Source: Phycisphaeraceae bacterium
GTDB taxonomy: Bacteria; Planctomycetota; Phycisphaerae; Phycisphaerales; Phycisphaeraceae
Direction of reading: 5' to 3'
Assembly (NCBI GenBank): GCA_028284155.1
Contig: JANQSF010000155.1
Location: 110,704-174,703, forward strand
Length of the DNA: 64,000 nt
In this document: one piece after another, positions 9,501 to 16,849 of the stretch
Position numbering within the stretch: the stretch's first letter is position 1
How the letters are laid out: every line of letters begins with the position of its first letter
The notes under the pieces: generated by a model
What the model was told of the DNA's origin: nothing
Databases searched by the model: none
What the model saw: only the letters and a program-made list of their open reading frames with translations
Position numbers and translations under genes: made by a program

Positions 9501-9648
9501 CAAAGCGAGCGAGGTCGACTCGAAGAAGCCGTCACCGATCTCGCAGATGCCAGCCAACCTGCTCGACCCGCTGAACAAGGACGAGATGCTCGACCTGCTG
9601 GCGTACCTGTTGTCGCGCGGAGATTCGAACGCGGCGTACTTCAAGTGA
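6574..9648 (+). CDS. Exported PVC-type dehydrogenase with C-terminal heme-binding CxxCH domain
   Basis: 1024 residues. Residues 1-34 form a signal peptide (FTAASIIAVLIGSALLLTHL). Residues about 43-165 resemble a beta-sandwich carbohydrate-binding region. Residues about 200-560 form a beta-propeller related to sorbosone/PQQ-type dehydrogenases (FEVELLYTVP, WAFDSLYANRNGGGLWRI, GGNHTDIPPDL, FTFDSDMEWDFGTPWYRP). A helical HEAT-like segment follows, and the C-terminus is the planctomycete/verrucomicrobial heme-binding domain with CVKCH at 892-896. The ATG at 6574 is preferred over an earlier in-frame ATG because the signal peptide starts there. Probable role: periplasmic oxidation of a sugar or alcohol with electron transfer to the heme. 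Substrate unknown. Confidence 0.9.
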   Translation: MTHRSFTAASIIAVLIGSALLLTHLTPSADAQAGKAKAKRKAALSLNGASWVWLGKAAPDNDSGVMTKSFTVAGPIKSARVTGSCDNHMQVKLNGQTVLSSGAWERPVNANVTKQVKTGDNTIAATVRNDSGPAGFIFKLEVTLADGKTQVVQSDASWQVAAKGTEQARQVHVVAKYGGGPWGTLPKRPIGGDPTVFTAATVKDAINVPKGFEVELLYTVPKNTQGSWVAITALPDGRLVASDQGNKGLYYITPGKSADDTKVAKVPVNVSNAQGLLWAFDSLYANRNGGGLWRITDSNKDGELDHAEAIVPLKGGGEHGPHAVILTEDKKGLYIVGGNHTDIPPDLTGSRQPRNWGEDLLLPRQWDARGHARGKLAPGGWVARVSPDGKERVLYSNGFRNQYDIALNNHGDMFTFDSDMEWDFGTPWYRPTRVNHVTSGSEFGWRSGTGKWPAYYPDSLPAVVDIGPASPVGVLFGYGAKFPDKWHEALYVLDWTYGTIWAVHLKPNGSTYSGKVEEFVSGKPLPVTDATVGTDGAFYFTVGGRGTQSALYRVTYSGSVDLDAIGVVGSSTADKLRKIRRTLEEYHGVKHAGAVPNAWQHLGHGDRFIRYAARIAVESQPVNTWRAKALSETDPQALITAMVALARQGKSTDLNDALNALNRLELTELSEQQLLEALRAYQLVFIRLGKPNRAQQTQVVHKLDAIYPNESDDANAELVNLLVYLDAPTVVDKTMKLLANLKPTPKPKWATVLDRNNRYGGTAQKMLANMPPLRGIHYAFALRNVRFGWTIPQREQYFAFINSAAKHPGGASYAGFLNNIRKEALANASASERAAVKHLTGENLTPPPPFKVKPVTGPGEKWTVASASNAVGNSLKGRSFENGRNAFYATGCVKCHRFDGAGGAIGPDLSSVGNKFSHRDLLEAIIEPNKVISDQYQSHILETKDGDRYIGIVIENKDNGTVDIYTKDFDTKPITVKASEVDSKKPSPISQMPANLLDPLNKDEMLDLLAYLLSRGDSNAAYFK

Positions 9649-9657
9649 CGGAGGTAT

Positions 9658-9775
9658 TGACCGCGGATGACACGGATGGGCGCGGATCGGGATGGATGTT
9701 TAGCCGCGCCCCGAAGGGAAGCGTGCATTGAACGACGACATGCCGCCGACGCGCTTCCCTGCGGGGCGCGGCTAA
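9658..9775. repeat. Composite repeat: CCGCGGATGACACGG unit plus REP-like hairpin, family B copy 2
   Basis: Bases 9658-9690 are a near copy of the repeat at 6223-6254. Bases 9699-9724 and 9748-9775 form an imperfect inverted repeat of the same family as 4593-4670 (TAGCCGCGCCCCGAAGGG / CCCTGCGGGGCGCGGCTA). It begins ten bases after the dehydrogenase stop and may also serve as its transcript 3' end. Confidence 0.8.
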
Positions 9776-9789
9776 TCGGTTGACACTAC

Positions 9790-10194
9790 ATGACCACAAT
9801 CACTCGCCTGACACAGATCGCCGTGGACGCGGCCAAACGGAAGGACGCGCTGTTGATCGAACGGGGCATCGGTTACTGGATCACCGCCGACGGCGAGTAC
9901 CTGCCGACGCCGCCGCGCGTCTCGCACGCCGATTTTGTACGGCAGTGGTTTGAGAACGCGTCGTTGAACGACGACGAACAGGACGCCCTCACCCACGACG
10001 CCAACGTGTTCGCCATCGACCGCGGCTGGTCGCGCGTGCGGGCCTACCCGAACCAGCGGGTCGTTTACATCGACTATGGCAGAAACATGCAAGCGCAACA
10101 CGCAAAGCTACTCGACGACCTGCTCGATCAACTGGGGCTGGTCGGGTACGACGTGAAGTACACTGATGAGGACAGCAACTACGTCAGCCCTTAG
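9790..10194 (+). CDS. Hypothetical protein, 134 residues
   Basis: A short acidic cytoplasmic protein with no signal peptide or transmembrane segment. The centre reads GYWITADGEYLPTPPRVSHADF and the second half GWSRVRAYPNQRVVYIDYG, a small alpha/beta-looking layout with a conserved-looking GWxRVR strand. I do not recognise the family. There is no clear Shine-Dalgarno. It is sandwiched between two composite repeat elements (ending 9775, beginning 10203), so it may have arrived or moved with them. Coding is supported by strong third-position GC bias and an intact frame. Confidence 0.6.
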   Translation: MTTITRLTQIAVDAAKRKDALLIERGIGYWITADGEYLPTPPRVSHADFVRQWFENASLNDDEQDALTHDANVFAIDRGWSRVRAYPNQRVVYIDYGRNMQAQHAKLLDDLLDQLGLVGYDVKYTDEDSNYVSP

Positions 10195-10202
10195 ACCGCG
10201 TG

Positions 10203-10366
10203 CTTGACCGCGGAGGGCAGTTACCACGGATGACACAGATGGGCACGGATTGGTAGGGTGGGCCAAGGCTTGGCGCGGCCCACCGGTTCGCATCGTGTTG
10301 AGACTTTGACTTGAAAAACACACCGAGCTTCAGGTGGTGGGCCGCGCCGAGCCTTGGCCCACCCTA
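10203..10366. repeat. Composite repeat: CCGCGGA unit plus REP-like hairpin, family C (31-bp arms)
   Basis: Bases 10203-10250 contain a degenerate copy of the ACCGCGG/CACGGATGACACAGATGGG repeat. Arms 10254-10284 and 10336-10366 (TAGGGTGGGCCAAGGCTTGG inward) are reverse complements with one mismatch. The second arm ends 32 bases before the DUF1080-ThuA start codon, so the hairpin lies in or next to that gene's promoter or leader. Confidence 0.8.
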
Positions 10367-10398
10367 CTCAGACAACGACACACACAGGAGATTACCCC

Positions 10399-12105
10399 AT
10401 GCATCGTTGGACACTCACGACCGCCCTGCTCGCGCTGGCATTCGTCGCCGCGCCGCTGTTGGCCGACCATCACAAGCCGATCAGTCTGTTCGACGGCAAG
10501 ACGCTGAAGGGCTGGGACGGCAAGAAGCAGTTCTGGACCGTGGAAGACGGCGCGATCACCGGCACGACGACCAAGGAGAACCCGACCAAGGGGAACACCT
10601 TCATCATCTACCGCGGCAAGGACGGGAAGGCTGAATTCGGTGACTTCGAGCTGACGATGAAGTACCGCATCGGCAAGACGGGCAACAGCGGCATCCAGTA
10701 CCGCAGCTTCGAGACCAAGCCGGGGTCGTACGTGATCGGCGGCTACCAGGCTGACATCGACTCGGGGCCGACCTACTCGGGCATCAACTACGGCGAGAAG
10801 TTCCGCGGCATCCTCGCGCGGCGTGGGCAGCGGACGACGATCCAGGAAAACGGCAAGCCGAAGGTCGACGCGCAGTTCGCCGACGGAGCGAAGCTGAACG
10901 ACAAAGTCAAGAAGGAAGACTGGAACGACTACAAGATCGTGGCCAGGGGTTACAACTTCAAGCACTACATCAACGGCACGCTCATGAGCGAAGTGACCGA
11001 CGCGGACACGGACGTGCGTCGGGCCAAGGGCCTGATCGCGCTGCAACTGCACGCGGGGCCGCCGATGAAGGTGCAGTTCAAGGACATTCAGGTGAAGTTG
11101 TTGGGGAAATCGGCGGACGCGGGTGAGATTACAGGCGCCCAGGTGCGGGCGGACATTGCGCCGGAGTTGGCCTCGCTCGCCGCAAGCGCCAAGCCGCAAG
11201 CGGCCGCAAGTGGTGGGGCGAAGAAGATTGTTCTTGTCGCCGGCCACCGGTCGCACGGGTTTGGATCGCATGACCACAAGGCCGGCGCGTACCTGTTAGC
11301 CAAGCAACTCGAAGAATCCGGCCTCGGCTTCAAGTGCGTCGTGCACTACCCCGGTTGGCCGACCGATGCGTCGATCTTCGACGGCGCGGACGCGGTGGTC
11401 ATCTACTCCGACGGCGGCGGGCGTCACCCAGCGATCCGTCGGCCGAGCAACGCCAAGACGCTCGACGCGCTGGTTGAAAAGGGGGTCGGTGTCGGCTGCA
11501 TCCACTACGCCGTCGAGGTGCCCAAGGGCTCGGCTGGGCGACGCATGCTCAACTGGACGGGCGGCTTCTTTGAGACGCACTGGTCGGTCAACCCGCACTG
11601 GACGATCAAGAACCCCAAACTGGCCAAGGATCACCCGATCACGCGCGGCGTCAAACCGTTCGAGATCCGCGACGAGTGGTACTACCACATGCGGTTCCGC
11701 GAGCAAAGCCAGGGCGTCACGCCGATCCTTTCCGCCCTGCCGCCTAAGGAGTCGCTGACCCGCAAGGACGGCCCGCACTCGGGCAACCCAGAGGTGCGCA
11801 AGGCCGTGCTCGAACGCATGGAGCCGCAGCACCTGATGTGGGCGTTCGACCGGACGAAGGCCGACGGCAAGGGTCGGGGGTTTGGCTTCACCGGCAGCCA
11901 CTTCCACTGGAATTGGGCCAACGACAACCACCGCACGCTGGTCCTCAACGGCATCGCCTGGATCGCGGGCGTTGAAGTGCCGTCTACGGGCGTGCCGAGT
12001 AAGACGCCCAGCGTCGATGACATGCTGGCTAACCACGACGACGCCCCGTCGCCTGACAAGATCGACAAGGCCGCGATCGCGAAGAAGATGCAAGCCGTTC
12101 AGTAA
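10399..12105 (+). CDS. Exported DUF1080 - ThuA fusion protein
   Basis: 568 residues. The ATG at 10399 has GGAG upstream and opens a signal peptide (LTTALLALAFVAAPLLA). Residues about 24-235 are a DUF1080/3-keto-disaccharide hydrolase-type beta-sandwich (ISLFDGKTLKGWDG, FELTMKYRIGKTGNSGIQYR, GGYQADIDSGPTYSG). Residues about 275-530 are a ThuA domain (KIVLVAGHRSHGFGSHDH, VVIYSDGGGRHP, GCIHYAVEVPKG, DEWYYHMRFR, FTGSHFHWNW). DUF1080 includes enzymes that cleave 3-keto-glycosides; ThuA belongs to trehalose/3-keto-trehalose utilisation. Fusing both in one exported protein suggests consecutive steps on one substrate (inference). Two more ThuA genes follow on the same strand. Confidence 0.92.
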   Translation: MHRWTLTTALLALAFVAAPLLADHHKPISLFDGKTLKGWDGKKQFWTVEDGAITGTTTKENPTKGNTFIIYRGKDGKAEFGDFELTMKYRIGKTGNSGIQYRSFETKPGSYVIGGYQADIDSGPTYSGINYGEKFRGILARRGQRTTIQENGKPKVDAQFADGAKLNDKVKKEDWNDYKIVARGYNFKHYINGTLMSEVTDADTDVRRAKGLIALQLHAGPPMKVQFKDIQVKLLGKSADAGEITGAQVRADIAPELASLAASAKPQAAASGGAKKIVLVAGHRSHGFGSHDHKAGAYLLAKQLEESGLGFKCVVHYPGWPTDASIFDGADAVVIYSDGGGRHPAIRRPSNAKTLDALVEKGVGVGCIHYAVEVPKGSAGRRMLNWTGGFFETHWSVNPHWTIKNPKLAKDHPITRGVKPFEIRDEWYYHMRFREQSQGVTPILSALPPKESLTRKDGPHSGNPEVRKAVLERMEPQHLMWAFDRTKADGKGRGFGFTGSHFHWNWANDNHRTLVLNGIAWIAGVEVPSTGVPSKTPSVDDMLANHDDAPSPDKIDKAAIAKKMQAVQ

Positions 12106-12196
12106 GTTGATCGAATAAACAACTGTCCGCGGATAGCGCGGGCGATGCGAATTCAACGTGGATTGTTCCAGACGCGAACAACAAGCAGGCTTTCTC

Positions 12197-13162
12197 ATGT
12201 TTAAACACACACTCTGCATCGCGCTTGGCCTTTCACTTGTTTTGAGCTTCGGCTTGGGAGCGGCCCAGGCAGCCGACGACAAGCCGTTGCAAATCGTGAT
12301 CGTCGCCGGCACGAAGAGCCACGGCTACGGCTCGCACGAGTTCAACGCCGGCGGCCTGCTGCTCGAACGCGAACTCAAACGCGCGCTCCGTAAGCGTGTG
12401 GCCATCACCGTGCACCGCGACGGTTGGCCAAGCGACGCCAAAGCCTTCGACAACGCCGACGCGGTCATCCTCTACATGAACGGCGGCGGGCGACACCCGA
12501 TCCTCCAGCAGTTGGCCCCGATGCGCAAGCTCATGGCCAAGGGCATCGGCCTGATGTGCATGCACTACGCCGTCGAGGTGCCCAAGGGCGAAGCGGGACG
12601 GGCGTTTCAGGACTGGATCGGCGGCTACTACGAGAGCGGCTTCTCGATCAACCCGCACTGGAAAGCCAAGGCCAAGCTCCACGCCAGCCACCCGATCACG
12701 CGCGGCGTCGAACGGTTTGACGTACACGACGAGTGGTACTTCAACATGCGCTTCCGGGAGGGACACAAGGGCGTGACCAACATCCTCCAGGCCGTGCCGG
12801 ACGACGAGGCCCGCAGCGGGAAGACGTCGTACCCCCGCGGCCCCAAGAAACACATCGTCGAGGCGTCCGGCCGAACCGAGACCCTGCTTTGGGCGGTTGA
12901 ACGCGAGGACGGCGGCCGTGGCGTCGGCTTCACCGGCGGCCACTTCCACTGGAACTGGGCCCAACCGCACTACCGACGGCTGATCCTGAACGCGATCGTC
13001 TGGGTCGCCGGGGGCGACGTGCCCAAAGCCGGCGTGCCCGTTTTGACCATCTCGCTCGACGACCTGAAAGCAAATCAGGACTACCCGCCTAACCCCAAGC
13101 GCGCCGACTTCAAGAAGATCGAAGCCGACGTGAAGCGTTGGAACGCGCTGCTCGACCAGTAA
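12197..13162 (+). CDS. Exported ThuA-domain protein
   Basis: 321 residues: a signal peptide (LCIALGLSLVLSFGLGAAQA) followed by one ThuA domain. It shares with its two neighbours the landmarks IVIVAGTKSHGYGSHEF, VILYMNGGGRHP, CMHYAVEVPKGEAG, SINPHW, DEWYFNMRFREG and FTGGHFHWNWAQPHYR. ThuA has a class I glutamine amidotransferase-like fold and is linked to 3-keto-trehalose metabolism in rhizobia; its exact reaction here is unknown. The start is at 12197 because the earlier in-frame ATG (12158) would place a charged segment before the signal peptide. The spacing to the fusion gene (91 bases) allows a common transcript. Confidence 0.9.
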   Translation: MFKHTLCIALGLSLVLSFGLGAAQAADDKPLQIVIVAGTKSHGYGSHEFNAGGLLLERELKRALRKRVAITVHRDGWPSDAKAFDNADAVILYMNGGGRHPILQQLAPMRKLMAKGIGLMCMHYAVEVPKGEAGRAFQDWIGGYYESGFSINPHWKAKAKLHASHPITRGVERFDVHDEWYFNMRFREGHKGVTNILQAVPDDEARSGKTSYPRGPKKHIVEASGRTETLLWAVEREDGGRGVGFTGGHFHWNWAQPHYRRLILNAIVWVAGGDVPKAGVPVLTISLDDLKANQDYPPNPKRADFKKIEADVKRWNALLDQ

Positions 13163-13321
13163 GCAGAGCCGCGGCACCGCATTGCCCCCCGCGTCGGGCC
13201 CATTCGACGCGCCACGAGAAACGCCAAGCCGTTTGGAAACCGGATGGTGGGCGGTGTCGACCCAACCGTTCGCTCCATCCCAAGACCTAAACCTCGACCT
13301 ATTCAATCGCTGGAGTTGACC

Positions 13322-16300
13322 ATGCCCCGACTCACAAGCCTGCTTGCCCTTTGCTGCCTGACCCTCCTGCTCGTCCCCGCGTCGCTCGCGCACGCGGCGG
13401 ACAAGGCGAAGATCGTCATCATCGGCGGCCGCGACAGCCACGGGGCGTCGGCCCACAACTGGGGCGACGGGGCCGACCTGCTCGCCAAGGCGCTGAACGA
13501 AGAATCCGGTTTGCCCGTCCACGCCGTCGTTCACAAGGGCGGCTACCCGAACGACGCGTCGATCTTCGACGGCGCGAAAACCGTCGTCATCCTCTGCGAC
13601 GGCGGCGGGCGTCACCTGCTGCTGCGTCATCTCGACGCGTTCAAGAAGATCATGGACCGCGGCGCCGGTTTGGTGAACGTCCACTACGCAGTCGAGGTTC
13701 CGAAAGGTCAGGCCGGCGACCTGTTCCTGCAATGGGTCGGTGGGTATTTCGAGACGCACTGGTCGGTCAACCCGCACTGGAAGGCTGAGTTTCTCAAGAT
13801 GCCCAAGCACCCGATCACACAGGGCGTCAAGCCGTTCGAACTGAACGACGAGTGGTACTACCACATGCGATTCCGCACGCAAATGAAAGGTGTGACGCCG
13901 ATCCTCTCGGCCCTGCCGCCCGAGGCCACGCTCAAACGCCGCGACGGGGCGCACTCGGGCAACCCACACGTGCGCAAGGCCGTGCTCGAACGTATGGAGC
14001 CACAGCACGTGGCTTGGGCGTACCAGCGACCCAACGATGTCGCCGGGGGCGGCCGTGGCTTCGGCATTACCGGCGCGCACTACCACAAGAGCTGGGACAA
14101 CGACTCGTTCCGCACGTGCGTGCTCAACGCGATCGTCTGGACGGCCGGCCTCGACGTGCCCGACGGCGGCGTCAAGTCGTTGCCGAACCCGACGGCGCGC
14201 CTCGCGGGCAAGTCGCCGTCGTCTAAAACGCCAACCGTCGGCGGCGCGCTCAAGCCGGCCGTCGCCGCGAAACACGCGGCGTTCGCCAGCCCGGTCGTCA
14301 CCAAGAAGACACCCGGCCACGCGGTCGACGTCAAGGCCGACATCAAGGGCAAGACCGACCTGTTCCTGGTCGTGACCGACGGCGGCAACGGCTATTCATG
14401 CGACTGGTCGAACTGGGCGGAGCCGCGATTGGTCGGCCCAACCGTCGAAAAGAAACTGACCGAATTGAAATGGTCGTCGGCCGGCTCACAATGGGGCAAC
14501 GTGCGGGTCAATCAGAACGCCGGCGGCGGCGCGATGCGCATCGCCGGCAAGCCGATCGCCTACGGCATCGGCACGCACGCCAACTCGGTCATCCACTTCA
14601 AGCTGCCCAAGAACCACGGCTACACGCACTTCGTCGCCCGCGCCGGCCTGGACAACGGCGGGACCGATCAGGGCAACTGCGGCGAGAGTGCGAGCGTGCA
14701 GTTCCTCGTCGTCACCGAGGAGAAGTCGCTCAAGGCCCTGGCGTTCGCCAAGCCGTCGGGCAGCGGCCAACCCTACGTCAAGAAGACCAACGCCCCCGGC
14801 CGCGACGCCGGCGAGGCCGTCGCGTCGCTCGACGTGCACGAAGACCTGCAGGTCGAGCTGTTTGCGGCCGAGCCGATGCTGACCAACCCGTCGAACATCG
14901 ACATCGATCACACCGGTCGGGTGTGGGTGGCCGAGATCGTCAACTACCGACGACACCGCGGCAAGCAGCCCGAGGGTGACCGCATCCTCATCCTGGAAGA
15001 CACCGACGGCGACGGCAAGGCCGACAAACGCACGGTCTTTCTGCAGACGCCGGAGATCATGTCACCGCACGGTATCTGCGTGTTGGCGACGCCCGACTTC
15101 AAGGGCACGCGGGTCATCGTCTCCGCGGGCGACACCGTCTGGAACGTCTACGACGACGACGGCGACGGCAAGGCCGACCGCAAGGAGAAGATGTTCACCG
15201 GCATCGCCGGCTCGCAGCACGACCACGGCATCCACGCGTTCGTGTTCGGCCCGGACGGCAAGCTCTACTTCAACTTCGGCAACACCGGCAAGCAGATCAG
15301 AGACAAGGACGGCAAGCCGATCGTCGACAAGGCCGGCAACGTCGTCAACGCCAGCCGCAAGCCGTACCAGGAAGGCATGGTCTTCCGCTGCAACCTCGAC
15401 GGCAGCGAGTTCGAAACGCTCGGCTGGAATTTCCGCAACAACTGGATGACCACCGTCGATTCGTTCGGCTCGATCTGGCAAAGTGATAACGACGACGACG
15501 GCAACAAGGCCGTGCGGATCAACTACGTCATGGAGTACGGCAACTACGGCTACAAGGACGAGTTCACCGGCAAGGGGTGGAGGGACAAGCGCGTCGGCAT
15601 GCACCCCGAGGTCCCCCACCGTCACTGGCACATCAACGACCCGGGCGTCGTGCCCAATCTGCTGCTGACCGGCGCGGGCTCGCCGACCGGCATCACGGTT
15701 TACGAAGGCACGCTGCTGCCGAAGGTCTTTCAAGGGCAAGTTCTGCACACCGACGCCGGGCCGAACGTCGCCCGCGCGTACCCCGTGCAGACCAGCGGCG
15801 CGGGCTACACGTCGCGCATGGAGAACATCCTGTCGAGCACGCGCGACCGCTGGTTCCGGCCGTCCGACGTGAGCGTCGCGCCGGACGGTTCGATTATCGT
15901 GGCCGACTGGTACGACCCCGGAGTGGGCGGCCACGGCGCGGGTGACCTGGAAAAGGGTCGCTTGTTCCGTGTCACGCCGACGGGTCACAAGGGCTACAAG
16001 AACGCAAAGATCGACGTAAGCACGATCGACGGCGCGATCGCCGCGCTGCGCAGCCCGAATTACACCGCCCGCTACGTCGCCTGGCAGGCGCTGCACAAAC
16101 AGAGCAAAGCCGCAACTTCGGCGTTGCTCAAGGTCTTCAAGAGCGACCCGGACGCCCGCCAGCGCGCCCGTGCGCTCTGGCTGCTCGGCAAGATCGACAC
16201 GCAACACGCGCAAGGCGCTGTTGACATGGCGCTCGAAGACAAGGACACCAACATCCGTATCACCGGTATCCGCCTGGCCCGCCAGACCGGCGTCGATCTG

Positions 16301-16735
16301 CTGCCGCACTTCAAGTACCTGGCCAAGGACAAGTCCTCGGCCGTGCGGCGCGAGGTGGCCGTGGCCATCCGCGACCTGACGCACCGCGAACTGAATGACG
16401 ATCAAGACGCAAGGTTGGCCGAGGTCTGGGTGGAACTGGCTCTGCAACACGATGGCAAGGACCGCTGGTATCTCGAAGCGCTGGGCATCGCGGCCGAGCG
16501 TCGTTGGGACCTGTTCTTCGCTGCCTGGCAGAAGCGGGTGAGCAACTGGAGCACCCCCGCTGGCCGAGACATCGTCTGGCGGGCCCGCACCAAGGCCGCC
16601 CTCCCCCTGCTGGCCAAGATCCTCACCGACGCCAACACGCCCAAGGACCAACGCGACCGCTACGTCCGCACGCTCGACTTCCACCCCAAAAGCCCGGAGA
16701 AAGACAAGGCGATGCAGGCGGTGTTGGGGTTGTAG
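13322..16735 (+). CDS. Exported ThuA - NPCBM - PVC-type membrane-bound dehydrogenase, lacking the heme domain
   Basis: 1137 residues; CTGGAG precedes the ATG. Order: signal peptide (1-26), ThuA domain (about 28-285: RDSHGASAHNWGDG, VVILCDGGGRH, VHYAVEVPKG), linker, NPCBM-like carbohydrate-binding beta-sandwich (about 337-480: PIAYGIGTHANSVI, FVARAGLDNGG), PVC dehydrogenase propeller (about 503-890: VELFAAEPMLTNPSNIDID, EDTDGDGKADKRTVF, SQHDHGIHAFVFGPDGKLYF, EGMVFRCNLDG, ADWYDPGVGGHG), then HEAT-like helices to the end. Family members normally continue into a CxxCH heme domain in the same polypeptide; here the chain ends at VLGL and that domain is in the next gene. Confidence 0.92.
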   Translation: MPRLTSLLALCCLTLLLVPASLAHAADKAKIVIIGGRDSHGASAHNWGDGADLLAKALNEESGLPVHAVVHKGGYPNDASIFDGAKTVVILCDGGGRHLLLRHLDAFKKIMDRGAGLVNVHYAVEVPKGQAGDLFLQWVGGYFETHWSVNPHWKAEFLKMPKHPITQGVKPFELNDEWYYHMRFRTQMKGVTPILSALPPEATLKRRDGAHSGNPHVRKAVLERMEPQHVAWAYQRPNDVAGGGRGFGITGAHYHKSWDNDSFRTCVLNAIVWTAGLDVPDGGVKSLPNPTARLAGKSPSSKTPTVGGALKPAVAAKHAAFASPVVTKKTPGHAVDVKADIKGKTDLFLVVTDGGNGYSCDWSNWAEPRLVGPTVEKKLTELKWSSAGSQWGNVRVNQNAGGGAMRIAGKPIAYGIGTHANSVIHFKLPKNHGYTHFVARAGLDNGGTDQGNCGESASVQFLVVTEEKSLKALAFAKPSGSGQPYVKKTNAPGRDAGEAVASLDVHEDLQVELFAAEPMLTNPSNIDIDHTGRVWVAEIVNYRRHRGKQPEGDRILILEDTDGDGKADKRTVFLQTPEIMSPHGICVLATPDFKGTRVIVSAGDTVWNVYDDDGDGKADRKEKMFTGIAGSQHDHGIHAFVFGPDGKLYFNFGNTGKQIRDKDGKPIVDKAGNVVNASRKPYQEGMVFRCNLDGSEFETLGWNFRNNWMTTVDSFGSIWQSDNDDDGNKAVRINYVMEYGNYGYKDEFTGKGWRDKRVGMHPEVPHRHWHINDPGVVPNLLLTGAGSPTGITVYEGTLLPKVFQGQVLHTDAGPNVARAYPVQTSGAGYTSRMENILSSTRDRWFRPSDVSVAPDGSIIVADWYDPGVGGHGAGDLEKGRLFRVTPTGHKGYKNAKIDVSTIDGAIAALRSPNYTARYVAWQALHKQSKAATSALLKVFKSDPDARQRARALWLLGKIDTQHAQGAVDMALEDKDTNIRITGIRLARQTGVDLLPHFKYLAKDKSSAVRREVAVAIRDLTHRELNDDQDARLAEVWVELALQHDGKDRWYLEALGIAAERRWDLFFAAWQKRVSNWSTPAGRDIVWRARTKAALPLLAKILTDANTPKDQRDRYVRTLDFHPKSPEKDKAMQAVLGL

Positions 16736-16849
16736 AGGCTAGCATCGAGCAGCCACCCAGAAGACCTGGGTGCGACGGTTGTTCGTACATGTGCATGGAG
16801 GGCTTTGAGATTCGAGCCCAGCCGTCACATGGCGTAGTCCAATGAGGAG

